Positions 54,759 through 63,468 of a stretch of 64,000 nucleotides of DNA are shown one piece after another. Source of the DNA: Rhodanobacteraceae bacterium (lineage in GTDB: Bacteria > Pseudomonadota > Gammaproteobacteria > Xanthomonadales > Rhodanobacteraceae); the NCBI GenBank assembly GCA_004299555.1, contig SCQU01000023.1:1-64000 (forward strand), given 5' to 3'. The translations under genes were made by a program, and so were the position numbers. Under the pieces are notes generated by a model, which was not told the DNA's origin, searched no databases, and saw nothing but the letters and a program-made list of their open reading frames with translations. Each line of letters begins with the position of its first letter. Position 1 is the first letter of the stretch.

Positions 54759-55730
54759 TCATGGGTGCGCCGCCGCCTGGCGCTCGCGCTCCAGCCACAC
54801 CTCCAGCCCCTGCGCGTTGATTTCAATATCAAGCTCCAAGAGCTCACGTGCGCGGGTTTCCGCAATCGGGTTGCCGCGCTCACGCAACTGGCCGAGATGG
54901 AAATCCATCAAACCCGCATACAGACGTGCGTGCCGGTCCGGCGCCACGGCGCAGGCGTGGGCGATCTGCTGGTAGGCCGCCAACCCTGCGCGCAGGTCCG
55001 CAGCCAGCGTTTCCACCGCATCGATGCGGTTGTAATGGGTAAGGTAGATGTGCTCGGGATGCGCAGCCAGGATCCGCTGCAGGCTCGCCTCCCACGCGAC
55101 CGGATCGAACTGGGTAGGGCTCGTCGTTGGAAGCAGATAGTTGCGGCCGGCATGGTCAAATTCGCGGTAGGACAAGCCGAACACGTCGCCGGTGAACCAG
55201 CCGCGGCTTTGCTCGTCCCAGATCGCGTAGTGGTGGCGCGCGTGGCCGGGTGAATCGATGAAACGCAGCCGCCGGCTGCCCAGCATCAACTCAAAGTCGC
55301 GGTCGGGCGCAACGTCGGCCACGAGCACGCGCTCTTTTGGTACCGGCACGATTTCGCCATAGGTCGCGCGCATCGCGGCTTCGCCGTACACGGCCGTCGC
55401 ACCCGCGATCAATTGCGACGGATCGATCATGTGCCGCGCGCCGCGGGGGTGGATCACCAGCCGCGCATTCGGCAATGCGCGCATGAGCGCACCGGCACCG
55501 CCGGCGTGGTCCAGGTGGACGTGCGTTGGCATGACGTAGTCGACCGCGCTGCGCGCAATGTCGAAAGCCGCCAGCACCTCCAGCAACGCCGGCACCGAGC
55601 GGCTGGTGCCGCTTTCGACAAACGCATAGTGCCCGCCGCTGCCGACGAGGTAACACGCGGCCAGCCTTGGCCGGTGCTGCTCGGTGTCGATGCAGACGAT
55701 GTCCTCGTACAAGCGTGTGTAGCGTGCCAT
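54759..55730 (-). CDS. Metallo-beta-lactamase-fold hydrolase
   Basis: 323 residues. Zinc-binding THVHLDHAGG places His70, His72, Asp74 and His75; further ligands are likely in IDSPGHARHH and WFTGDVFGLSY. The C-terminal ~120 residues form a helical extension (LYAGLMDFHLGQLRERGNP), as in many thioesterase/lactonase-like members. No signal peptide. Start ATG 55730 has GGAG 6 bases upstream; an in-frame TTG is at 55748. Divergent from the nitrite reductase gene across 199 bases. The substrate cannot be read from the sequence; hydrolysis of a thioester or lactone is typical. Confidence 0.88.
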   Translation of the reverse strand: MARYTRLYEDIVCIDTEQHRPRLAACYLVGSGGHYAFVESGTSRSVPALLEVLAAFDIARSAVDYVMPTHVHLDHAGGAGALMRALPNARLVIHPRGARHMIDPSQLIAGATAVYGEAAMRATYGEIVPVPKERVLVADVAPDRDFELMLGSRRLRFIDSPGHARHHYAIWDEQSRGWFTGDVFGLSYREFDHAGRNYLLPTTSPTQFDPVAWEASLQRILAAHPEHIYLTHYNRIDAVETLAADLRAGLAAYQQIAHACAVAPDRHARLYAGLMDFHLGQLRERGNPIAETRARELLELDIEINAQGLEVWLERERQAAAHP

Positions 55731-55929
55731 CCGGGTCTCCGTGTACAACCATGCGCAAGCGCAACCGGACCATTGTGCAGCACCAAAGCCGCAACGCCAG
55801 CGTGTGCCGCGTGACCGGCATCAACGCCGCGCCGCCGCCGCCGGTTACACTTGCGGGGTTAACCCGCGTGCACGGGCCCGAAGCGGCCCGCATCCGTTCC
55901 CCTTGACCATATCCCCATAGGCGCAAGCG

Positions 55930-57966
55930 ATGTCTGAAGAACACAACCACGAGCCCGAACCCGGTACCTGGCCGGCCATGGCGCGCACCGCGTTGCGGGT
56001 CGCGTTTGGCTTGATCTGGGTGGTCAACGCCGCGTTGACCTGGACGTCCGAGTTTGCGGTCCACTACGTCGGTTACCTGCACAACGCCGCGCAGGGCCAG
56101 TCGGCCTGGTCGGCGTGGTGGTTCAGCCTGTGGATCGCGGTGGTGTCGCCGCACGCGATGCTGTTCGTGTGGGCCACCCGCATCATTGAAACCGCGCTCG
56201 CGCTGGCGCTGGTGTTCGGCTTTGCCCGCAAGACCACCTACATCGCGGGCGCCCTGTTCAGCCTTCTGGTATGGAGTACCGCCGAAGGCTTCGGCGGCCC
56301 GTACGCGGTGGGCGCCACCAACATGGGCGCGGGCATCGTCTATGTGCTGGTGTTCATCGCGCTGATCGTCATCAACAGCCGCTCGGGCCCCAGCCTCTAC
56401 AGCAGCGACTACTACATCGAAAAACGCTGGCCCGGCTGGCGCCGGGTCGCCGAATTGGGGGGTACGCGCAAGCCGACCCCCAGCCACCCGGTGTCGTGGG
56501 GCGTGCAGGGCGTGGTGCTGTTCGGGATCGCGGTATTGGTGTTCTTCCTGGTTGCCGGCCTGCACAGCAGCCTCAATGTGAAAGGCGCATCGCCCGCCGC
56601 TGCGGCCGCCGCCGTCTCGCCGCTGTCGTTGGCCGCGCCGGCGCCCATTGCATCAGCCCGCGACGCGCGCCTGCCGCCACTGCTCGGCACCGGCGAGAGC
56701 GTCGATGTGCACCTGGTGGTCAGCGACGACACCGTCACGATAGCCAACGGCGTCAATTACCAGGCATGGACATTTGGCGGCACGGTGCCGGGGCCCATCA
56801 TCCACGTGCGCCAGGGCCAGACCGTCCACGTCACGCTCACCAACAACGGTAACATGAACCACTCGATCGATTTCCACGCAGCGCTGGTCGCGCCGAGCTC
56901 GGACTTCGTCGACGTCAAGCCGGGCAAGTCGAAAACGTTTTCGTTTGTGGCCCGTGTGCCGGGCGCGTTCATCTATCACTGCGGCACGCCACCCGTGTTG
57001 CTGCACATGGGCAATGGCATGTACGGCGTGATCGTGGTCAGTCCCACTACGCCGCTGCCACCCGCGGCAGAGAGCTACGTCATCGAGCAAAGCGAGTGGT
57101 ACACCCAGCAGGTCTCGGGCCACCTGATGGGCCCGGACTTTGAAAAAATGCAGAAGGAACGCCCCGACGAAGTCGTGTTCAACGGCGTCGCCTTCCAGTA
57201 CCGCGATCATCCCTTGCCGGTCGCATCGGGCAAGCGCGTGCGCATCTACTTTGTCAATGCCGGCCCGGATCTGTGGAGCTCCTTCCACGTGATCGGTGCG
57301 ATTTTTGACAAGGTTTATCCCGACGGCGACATGAGCCATGCCTTGAGCGACGTCTCGGCGTACACGGTAGGGCCGGGGGCGGGTGCGATATTCGATCTTG
57401 TGCTGCAGCAGCCCGGGAAGTACTCATTCGTCGACCACGACATGGCCCACGAAGGCATCGGCGCCCAGGGCATCTTCGAGGTATACGCAGCAGGTACGGC
57501 GCTGCCCGCCGGAGCCTTCAGCAGCGCCCCGGTGTCATCCACCCCGGGCGCATCGGGCGCCGCCGCGGCCCCGGTACCGGCAGCCGCCGCACCGGCAGCC
57601 AGCGCGCCCGCCGGCCCGTACACGTTTGACGCCGCCAAGGGCGCGGCGCTCTACGGCGCCAACTGCGCGGCCTGCCACCAGGCCACCGGTACCGGCCTGC
57701 CGGGCGCGTTCCCGCCGCTGAAGGACAATCCGGTCGTCAACGACCCCGACCCGGCCAAGCAGGTCACCACCATCCTGCACGGCCTGCACGGTGAAAACGT
57801 GATGGGCACCGTGTACCCAAGTGCCATGCCGGCTTTCGCCGGCGCGCTCAGTGACGCGGACATCGCCAACATCGCCAACCACGAACGCACTTCGTGGGGC
57901 AACCACGGCAAGCCCGTCACGGCCGATCAGGTGAAAGCGCTACGCGCACAAGGCGGCGGCAACTAG
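55930..57966 (+). CDS. nirK: Membrane-anchored copper nitrite reductase-cytochrome c fusion (DoxX-like/NirK/cyt c)
   Basis: 678 residues in three parts. Part 1 (about 15-220) has four or five membrane helices resembling a DoxX domain. Part 2 (about 245-515) is a two-cupredoxin nitrite reductase of the AniA class: type 1 copper His311, Cys351, His359, Met364; type 2 copper His316, His350, His503; catalytic Asp314 and His453. All are present. Part 3 (about 560-678), after an Ala/Pro linker, is a cytochrome c with CAACH at 579-583. Haem-tailed NirK proteins are known (for example in Ralstonia); the added membrane domain is unusual. It likely reduces nitrite to NO in the periplasm. TACACT (55846-55851) is a possible -10; no FNR-type box was seen. 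Confidence 0.92.
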   Translation: MSEEHNHEPEPGTWPAMARTALRVAFGLIWVVNAALTWTSEFAVHYVGYLHNAAQGQSAWSAWWFSLWIAVVSPHAMLFVWATRIIETALALALVFGFARKTTYIAGALFSLLVWSTAEGFGGPYAVGATNMGAGIVYVLVFIALIVINSRSGPSLYSSDYYIEKRWPGWRRVAELGGTRKPTPSHPVSWGVQGVVLFGIAVLVFFLVAGLHSSLNVKGASPAAAAAAVSPLSLAAPAPIASARDARLPPLLGTGESVDVHLVVSDDTVTIANGVNYQAWTFGGTVPGPIIHVRQGQTVHVTLTNNGNMNHSIDFHAALVAPSSDFVDVKPGKSKTFSFVARVPGAFIYHCGTPPVLLHMGNGMYGVIVVSPTTPLPPAAESYVIEQSEWYTQQVSGHLMGPDFEKMQKERPDEVVFNGVAFQYRDHPLPVASGKRVRIYFVNAGPDLWSSFHVIGAIFDKVYPDGDMSHALSDVSAYTVGPGAGAIFDLVLQQPGKYSFVDHDMAHEGIGAQGIFEVYAAGTALPAGAFSSAPVSSTPGASGAAAAPVPAAAAPAASAPAGPYTFDAAKGAALYGANCAACHQATGTGLPGAFPPLKDNPVVNDPDPAKQVTTILHGLHGENVMGTVYPSAMPAFAGALSDADIANIANHERTSWGNHGKPVTADQVKALRAQGGGN

Positions 57967-57976
57967 CGCCGCCGCC
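57952..57976. terminator. Hairpin spanning the nirK stop codon
   Basis: GGCGGCGGC, loop AACTAGC (containing the stop TAG), GCCGCCGCC: nine perfect pairs between the convergent nirK and gshA genes. No T-run, so its strength as terminator is uncertain. Confidence 0.35.
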
Positions 57977-57987
57977 CAGCGCGGACG

Positions 57988-59352
57988 TCAGTAAGCGAAC
58001 TCGCGGAACACGGGGTCGACGCTGCCGTTCCATTCTCCGTGGAAGAGTTCGAGCTTGCGGTCGGCGGGGGTCTGGTTGGCCTCGGCAAATTCGATGAGCG
58101 GCGCGAGGAACATGGTTTCGTCCGCGCCGTTGCGGTTGAGCCGGGCGCGGCGCTTGAGGCCATTGCCGGCAATCTCCAGCGCCCGCAGCGCCAGCTCGCG
58201 CACGGTTTCACCGCGGAACGGCAGTTTCAACGCGTGCATGGGTACGCCATCGCGCAGCGCGTGGCGTTCGGCCAGCGTGAAGTCCTTGACCAGGTCCCAC
58301 GCGGCGTCAAGTGCTTGACCGTCATACAGCAGCCCGACCCAGAACGCCGGCAAGGCGCACAGGCGGTTCGAGGGGCCACCATCGGCGCCGCGCATTTCGA
58401 GGATCTGTTTCAGCCGCACTTCCGGGAACGCGGTGGTCATGTGGTCGGACCAGTCGCGAAGCGTCGGCTTTTCGCCCGGCAACGCCGGCAACTTCCCGGC
58501 CAGAAAATCGCGGAAGGACTGCCCGGCGCAGTCGATGTAATGCCCGCGGCGATGCACGAAGTACATCGGCACGTCGAGGAGGTAATCGACGTAGCGCTCA
58601 AAGCCGAAGCCGTCCTCGAACACGAAGTCCAAAAGACCCGTGCGATCAGGGTCGGTATCGGTCCAGATGTGTGAACGATAGGTCTGGTAGCCGTTGGGCT
58701 TGCCTTCGACAAACGGTGAATCGGCAAACAGCGCGGTCGCGACCGGTTGCAGGGCCAGGCCCACGCGGAACTTCTTCACCATGTCGGCTTCATCGGCGAA
58801 GTCCAGGTTGACCTGCACCGTGCAGGTGCGGGTCATCATGTCCAGCCCGAGCGAGCCGACGGTGGGCATGTAGCGGCGCATGATCGCGTAGCGGCCCTTC
58901 GGCATCCACGGCATTTCCTCGCGCCTCCATTTCGGCTGGAACCCCATGCCAAGGATGCCGAGCTTGAGCGGCTCGGCCGCCACCCGCACGCAGTGCAGGT
59001 GTTCGGCCACTTCGCAGCAGGTGTCGTGGACCGTTTCCAGCGGCGCGCCGGACAGTTCCAGTTGGCCGGCGGGTTCCAGGGTCACCGACGCCAGCCCGCG
59101 CGTGAGCGCGATGAGGTTGCCGTCCTCTTCCACCGGATCCCAGCCGCAGCCCGCGACTCCGCGCAGCAGCGCGCCGATGCCGCGGCCGCCGGCGTAGGCC
59201 GGCGGTTTCAGGTCGTCGGTGCGGAACACGAACTTCTCGTGTTCGGTGCCGATCTTCCAGCGTGCGGGCGGCTTGCTGCCGGCGGCAAGGTACTCCGCGA
59301 GCTGCGCCCGGTGTTCGACCGGTTGTTCGACGACGTGGCTGGGACCCGACAT
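57988..59352 (-). CDS. gshA: Glutamate-cysteine ligase, plant/alphaproteobacterial type
   Basis: First enzyme of glutathione synthesis. The 454 residues belong to the plant-type GCL class used by Xanthomonas and alphaproteobacteria rather than the E. coli class: [87 protein letters not shown] and [16 protein letters not shown] 59352 ([10 protein letters not shown]) is preferred because AAGG lies 7 bases upstream; ATG 59358 is too close to it. Convergent with nirK; engB follows upstream in the same orientation but separated by 69 bases. Confidence 0.95.
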   Translation of the reverse strand: MSGPSHVVEQPVEHRAQLAEYLAAGSKPPARWKIGTEHEKFVFRTDDLKPPAYAGGRGIGALLRGVAGCGWDPVEEDGNLIALTRGLASVTLEPAGQLELSGAPLETVHDTCCEVAEHLHCVRVAAEPLKLGILGMGFQPKWRREEMPWMPKGRYAIMRRYMPTVGSLGLDMMTRTCTVQVNLDFADEADMVKKFRVGLALQPVATALFADSPFVEGKPNGYQTYRSHIWTDTDPDRTGLLDFVFEDGFGFERYVDYLLDVPMYFVHRRGHYIDCAGQSFRDFLAGKLPALPGEKPTLRDWSDHMTTAFPEVRLKQILEMRGADGGPSNRLCALPAFWVGLLYDGQALDAAWDLVKDFTLAERHALRDGVPMHALKLPFRGETVRELALRALEIAGNGLKRRARLNRNGADETMFLAPLIEFAEANQTPADRKLELFHGEWNGSVDPVFREFAY

Positions 59353-59421
59353 GCACATGCCTTTGCAGTGACAAGGTATCGAACATGGGGTGGCGCAGGG
59401 TGCAACGCAAGCACCCCGCGG

Positions 59422-60054
59422 TTACCGATCGCCGTCCGGCGCCTGGCTGCCAAGCAGCCGGCCGACCGCGGCGCGCGCCGCCTGCACCCCCGTCCCCGCC
59501 GGCGCCGAGAAGGCGATCGTCGCCGCCGTCCAGCCGGCCTTGGCGATTTCGGCATCCACGGCTTGTTGGCTCGTGCGTACCTGCGTGCGCGTCAGCTTGT
59601 CGGCCTTGCTCAGCAACACCACGCACGGCAGGCCGATCCGGGCGCAAAACGCCAGCATCTGGCGATCAAATTCGGTCAACGCGTGGCGGATGTCGGCGAT
59701 CAGCACCAACCCGTGCAAGGACTGGCGCTGCCGCAGGTACGCATCAATCACCTGCTTCCAGTGGTCGCGGAGCGCCGGCGGCACCTTGGCATAACCGTAA
59801 CCGGGCAAATCGACGAGCCGGCCGCCGCCCGGCAACGCAAACACCACCAGCTGCTGGGTGCGCCCCGGCGTCTTGCTGGTACGCGCCAGCGCCGAGTGCC
59901 CCGCCAGCGCGTTCAGCGCGCTGGATTTGCCGGCGTTGGAACGGCCCGCGAAGGCGACCTCGACGCCGGTATCCGGCGGCAACTGGTCACCGCGATGCGC
60001 CGCCAGCACGAAGCCCGCGCCGGCCAGGGGATTGCTTGCGAAAGCCGTTGCCAT
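59422..60054 (-). CDS. engB: Ribosome biogenesis GTPase EngB/YsxC
   Basis: Essential GTPase in 50S subunit assembly. In the 210 residues: G1 [17 protein letters not shown]2/switch [15 protein letters not shown]3 [12 protein letters not shown]4 SKADKL (Ser in place of the usual Thr/Asn) and G5 FSAPAGTG. Start ATG 60054 follows GGAGG by 7 bases; the frame stays open further upstream without family similarity. Divergent from cytochrome c4, the same neighbourhood as in Pseudomonas and Xanthomonas. Confidence 0.96.
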   Translation of the reverse strand: MATAFASNPLAGAGFVLAAHRGDQLPPDTGVEVAFAGRSNAGKSSALNALAGHSALARTSKTPGRTQQLVVFALPGGGRLVDLPGYGYAKVPPALRDHWKQVIDAYLRQRQSLHGLVLIADIRHALTEFDRQMLAFCARIGLPCVVLLSKADKLTRTQVRTSQQAVDAEIAKAGWTAATIAFSAPAGTGVQAARAAVGRLLGSQAPDGDR

Positions 60055-60137
60055 CTCGAAACCTCCGGTAGAAACGTGCAAAGCCGCCGCGGGCGCAGGT
60101 GCGCCCATGGGCCAGTCCATGCGCCGCAGCGGCGCGT

Positions 60138-60166
60138 TTGACCCTCTTTCCCGGTGCGGCGATAAT
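60138..60166 (+). promoter_or_regulatory. Sigma-70 promoter of the cytochrome c4-dsbA operon
   Basis: TTGACC (60138-60143), 17 bases, GATAAT (60161-60166). Start of transcription would be near 60173, giving a ~53-base leader before the ATG at 60226 with AGAGAGG upstream of it. Confidence 0.65.
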
Positions 60167-60225
60167 CCGGAGGTTCGCGCCGGCTATCGTGCCGGCGCTC
60201 CGCCTTACGCGAAAGAGAGGATTCT

Positions 60226-61026
60226 ATGGGTTTTCGGCGCTCGCTTGCTGTCCTCGTCACGCTCGCCGCCGCAGCCCCGGTCGCGGCGGCGTGGGCGGTT
60301 ACCCCGGCCGCAGCGGCTTCGGCCCCGACCGCCGGCAGCGCGGCTCCGGCCGCGAGCGCGGCAGCCGCACCGGTTGCTGCCGCCAAAGCGGCGCAGGATG
60401 AGTTTGCCAAGCTCCAGGCCGTTGCCACCAAGCCCGGCGATGCGGCGGCCGGCAAGACCAAGGCCATCGCCTGCGGCGCGTGCCATGGCGCCACCGGCAA
60501 CTCGACCGACGCCCAATACCCGAAGCTCGCGGCCCAGAATCCCGAGTACATCGTCACCCAGCTGATGCGCTTCAAGAGCGGCGTGCGCCAGAACGCGATC
60601 ATGTCGGGCATGGCCTCCACCCTGTCGCCGCAGGACATGCAGGACATCGCGGCGTACTTCTCGGCGCAGACGCGTACGCCGGGCGTCGCCGATGACAAGC
60701 TGGTCCAGGTCGGCAAGAAGCTCTACGACCAGGGCGATGCCAGCAAGGGCATCCCGGCCTGCATGGCCTGCCACGGCCCGGATGGCGCCGGCAACCCGGG
60801 CTGGCGCGTGCCCAACATCGCGGGCCAGCACACCCAGTACGTCGCGGCGCAGCTCAAGGCCTGGCACGACGGCACCACCTGGGGCAGCGACGCCCACGCC
60901 GGCATCATGCCGACCATCGCGACACACCTGACCGAGGAAGACATCACCGCGGTGTCGAGCTACGTTGAAGGCCTGCACGCCGCGCCCGTGCCGAAATCCC
61001 CGGCGCCGGGCAAAACCCTCGATTGA
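60226..61026 (+). CDS. Dihaem cytochrome c4
   Basis: Periplasmic two-haem electron carrier to terminal oxidases. 266 residues: signal peptide about 1-32, a long Ala-rich stretch up to about residue 55, then two homologous haem domains with CGACH at 83-87 and CMACH at 179-183. Met ligands are likely in IMSGMASTL and AGIMPTIA. LAAQNPEYIVTQLMRFKSG and IAGQHTQYVAAQLKAW are typical c4 repeats. The Ala-rich N-terminal spacer is longer than in standard c4. Followed by dsbA after 82 bases. Confidence 0.94.
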   Translation: MGFRRSLAVLVTLAAAAPVAAAWAVTPAAAASAPTAGSAAPAASAAAAPVAAAKAAQDEFAKLQAVATKPGDAAAGKTKAIACGACHGATGNSTDAQYPKLAAQNPEYIVTQLMRFKSGVRQNAIMSGMASTLSPQDMQDIAAYFSAQTRTPGVADDKLVQVGKKLYDQGDASKGIPACMACHGPDGAGNPGWRVPNIAGQHTQYVAAQLKAWHDGTTWGSDAHAGIMPTIATHLTEEDITAVSSYVEGLHAAPVPKSPAPGKTLD

Positions 61027-61108
61027 ACCTGCCGCGCGGCGCGCGGTCGGTTCAGGGTCGGCGTGGCACCTTCGCCGCCGGCCACCCTTGACTTCGCCAG
61101 GAATCACC

Positions 61109-61813
61109 ATGTCCAAACATACCGCCGTCTTTTTGTTGCTGGCCGCCGTGACCGGTTTTGCGTGCGCGCAAACCGCGCAGCCGCACGCGTTCGTGGAAGG
61201 CAAGGATTACTTCGCGATCCCCAACCCGCAGCCGACCAACCACCCCGGCCAGGTGGTGGTGACCGAGGTATTCTCGTTTGGCTGCCCGGCGTGCAACCAC
61301 TTCGAACCCTTCATCGACAAGCTGCGCGCGGAATTGCCCAAGGGCACCGTGATGGAGTTCATTCCCGCCAGCTGGCATCCGAACGAGGACTGGCCCCTGT
61401 TCCAGCGCACCTACTTCACCGCCAAGGCGCTGGGCCTCGACAATCCGAAGTCGCACGATGCGATGTTCAAGGCCGTCTGGGGGCCCAACGGCGTGCTGCA
61501 GACCTATGATCCCGGCACCCAGCTGCCCAAGGCTGAAAAGAATCTGCCCAAGCTCGCGGACGTCGCCAAGTTCTACGCGCAATTTGGCGCCAAGCCCGCG
61601 GACTTCATCGCCACCGCAAACTCGTTCGGCGTCAACATGGACATGAAGCGCGCCGACAAGCAGATCATGGCGTGGGGCGTGGACAGTACGCCGACGCTCG
61701 TCATCGACGGCAAGTGGCGCCTGACGCCGGCCTCGACCCAGGGTGCGCAGCAGGCGGTCGATGCCGCGCTGTTCCTGGTGAACAAGGAGCTGGCGGCGAA
61801 GAAGGCCAAGTAG
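61109..61813 (+). CDS. dsbA: Thiol:disulfide interchange protein DsbA
   Basis: Periplasmic oxidant that introduces disulfides into secreted proteins. 234 residues: signal peptide about 1-20 (GFACA-Q), thioredoxin-like domain with active site CPAC at 59-62 and the cis-Pro loop in VDSTPTLVID. CPAC instead of the E. coli CPHC may shift redox potential (known effect of the XX dipeptide). AAKKAK tail. Followed by a second dsbA-like gene one base after the stop codon, so the two are coupled. Confidence 0.93.
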   Translation: MSKHTAVFLLLAAVTGFACAQTAQPHAFVEGKDYFAIPNPQPTNHPGQVVVTEVFSFGCPACNHFEPFIDKLRAELPKGTVMEFIPASWHPNEDWPLFQRTYFTAKALGLDNPKSHDAMFKAVWGPNGVLQTYDPGTQLPKAEKNLPKLADVAKFYAQFGAKPADFIATANSFGVNMDMKRADKQIMAWGVDSTPTLVIDGKWRLTPASTQGAQQAVDAALFLVNKELAAKKAK

Positions 61814-61814
61814 G

Positions 61815-62540
61815 ATGCGTATTCCAGCCCTGCTGGGAAGCGCGCTGCTCGCCTGCGGCCTGCTGTTGACGGCGTCGTGTTCGGCGCACAACGAGTCCAG
61901 CGCCGACGCCAATCCGACGGGTGCGGCCACGCCGGCGCCGGCCGTGACCACGCACTTCACCGCGGGGGACCAGTACGTCACGCTCGCCCTGCCAAAAGGC
62001 CAGGTAACACCGACCGGGCCGGTTGAAATCGTTGAAGTGTTTTCCTACGCGTGCCCGCACTGCGCGGAATTTGCCCCGTACATGGACCAGCTGCGCACGC
62101 AGCTGCCGCGCAGCGTCCAGGTGCGTTTCATGCCCGCGGTCTTCAGCGCCGCGTGGATGCCGTCGGCACAGTCCTTTTATGCCGCGCGCGAGCTCGGCGT
62201 GCTGCCACAGACCCACGACGCGCTGTTCAAGGCCGCACTGGAACACTATCCGCTGAATTCACTGTCCGACTACGCCGACTTTTACGCACACTCGGGCATC
62301 GATCGCGACAAGTTCCTCGCGGCCGCGACCAGCCCGGCGACCGTCAAGCAGATGGCGGCCGACCAGCGCACCGAAATGGGCTGGGGCATCGACGCCACGC
62401 CCACGCTCGTCGTCGGCCGCCGCGCCAGCGACGGCAAGGACGCGCCGTTCGTCGCCCTCATGCGCAGCGCCAACATCGACAGCTACGGCCAATTGCGGCA
62501 ACTGGGCCTGTGGATGGTGCAAAACGTCGACCAACGGTGA
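61815..62540 (+). CDS. Second DsbA-like thiol oxidoreductase, possible lipoprotein
   Basis: 241-residue paralogue with active site CPHC at 80-83 and cis-Pro in IDATPTLVVG. The N-terminus has a signal peptide and Cys22 in LLLTASCSAHNE, an imperfect lipobox, so it may be a lipoprotein. The mature domain begins with a Thr/Pro/Ala-rich linker. ATG 61815 directly follows the dsbA stop codon (TAGG-ATG). Tandem dsbA genes are known in Xanthomonadales; division of labour between CPAC and CPHC forms is inferred only. Confidence 0.9.
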   Translation: MRIPALLGSALLACGLLLTASCSAHNESSADANPTGAATPAPAVTTHFTAGDQYVTLALPKGQVTPTGPVEIVEVFSYACPHCAEFAPYMDQLRTQLPRSVQVRFMPAVFSAAWMPSAQSFYAARELGVLPQTHDALFKAALEHYPLNSLSDYADFYAHSGIDRDKFLAAATSPATVKQMAADQRTEMGWGIDATPTLVVGRRASDGKDAPFVALMRSANIDSYGQLRQLGLWMVQNVDQR

Positions 62541-62619
62541 ACCACGCCGCATTTGTGCCCTGCCAAACGGTACTTTCGACCCGCGCAGCGGGCCACCGCT
62601 TGGTGGTAGGCTGGAAGCC

Positions 62620-63420
62620 ATGAGCGTCGATTCAACCGCGGCCACCGACACGGGCGTCCTGCGCATCCTGAGCTGCAACATCCTTGCAGGCGCGAGCGTG
62701 CGGCGTTACAGCGAATACTTCACCCGCAGCTGGGGCGCGGTGCTGCCGGGCAAATACAAGCTCGGCAACCTCGATCACCTGGCAAGCTCCATCGCCCACT
62801 TTGACATTGTTGGCCTGCAGGAGGCCGACGCGGGCAGCATCCGCTCGGGGTTCCTCAACCAGACCCGCTACCTGGCCGAGGCCGCGGGGTTGCCGTTCTG
62901 GAGCCACCAGCCCAACCGCAAGGTGTCCAGCGTTTCCCACACCGCCAACGGCCTCATCAGCCGCACCGAGCCCGACGAGGTGCTCGACTACCCGCTGCCG
63001 GGGCGCCTGCACGGCCGCGGCGTGCTGCTGGCGCGCTACGGCCATGGCCACGACGCGCTCACGGTCGCCGTCGCCCACCTGTCGCTTGGTTCGCAGTCGC
63101 GCATGCGCCAGCTTGAATTCATCGGTGACCTGCTCAAGGGCTGCACCAACGCGGTGCTGATGGGCGACCTCAACTGCCCGGCCAACAGCCCGGAACTGCG
63201 CGCACTGTTCGCGCACACGACCCTCGCGCCACCGACGCACCCCGCGCCAACCTTTCCAAGCTGGCACCCCAACCGTGCGATCGACCATATTCTCGTCACG
63301 CCATCGATCGAAGTGCAGCGCATGTGGACGCTGCCGCAGGCCTTTTCCGACCACCTGCCACTGGCCGCCGAGATCTGCGTGCCAATGGCCGCCAGCGCGC
63401 CCATACGCCACGCCGCCTGA
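62620..63420 (+). CDS. Endonuclease/exonuclease/phosphatase-family protein
   Basis: 266-residue EEP-fold Mg-dependent hydrolase (DNase I-like). Motifs: LRILSCNILAG (Asn), IVGLQEADAG (Glu), VAVAHLSLGSQSR (His), VLMGDLNCPANS (Asp/Asn), AIDHILVTPSI (Asp-His) and AFSDHLPLAAEI (final Asp-His). No signal peptide. Nucleic acids, phosphoinositides or sphingomyelin are substrates in different branches. The group cannot be settled here; stand-alone members next to dsbA are often annotated simply as EEP family. Confidence 0.9.
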   Translation: MSVDSTAATDTGVLRILSCNILAGASVRRYSEYFTRSWGAVLPGKYKLGNLDHLASSIAHFDIVGLQEADAGSIRSGFLNQTRYLAEAAGLPFWSHQPNRKVSSVSHTANGLISRTEPDEVLDYPLPGRLHGRGVLLARYGHGHDALTVAVAHLSLGSQSRMRQLEFIGDLLKGCTNAVLMGDLNCPANSPELRALFAHTTLAPPTHPAPTFPSWHPNRAIDHILVTPSIEVQRMWTLPQAFSDHLPLAAEICVPMAASAPIRHAA

Positions 63421-63455
63421 GCGGCCCGCGCAAGGCTGCGGTCAGCCAACGCGTC

Positions 63456-63461
63456 TAAAAT
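63456..63461 (+). promoter_or_regulatory. Candidate -10 element of slt
   Basis: TAAAAT (5/6 to consensus) ends 7 bases before the ATG at 63469; transcription would begin next to the start codon, so the mRNA may be leaderless. No clear -35. Confidence 0.35.
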
Positions 63462-63468
63462 CGGCGGT

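Noticed and set aside
55856-55865. GGGTTAACCC palindrome before nirK as a regulator site
   Set aside because: Ten bases only, does not extend, and does not match FNR/NNR (TTGAT-N4-ATCAA) or NsrR patterns I know.
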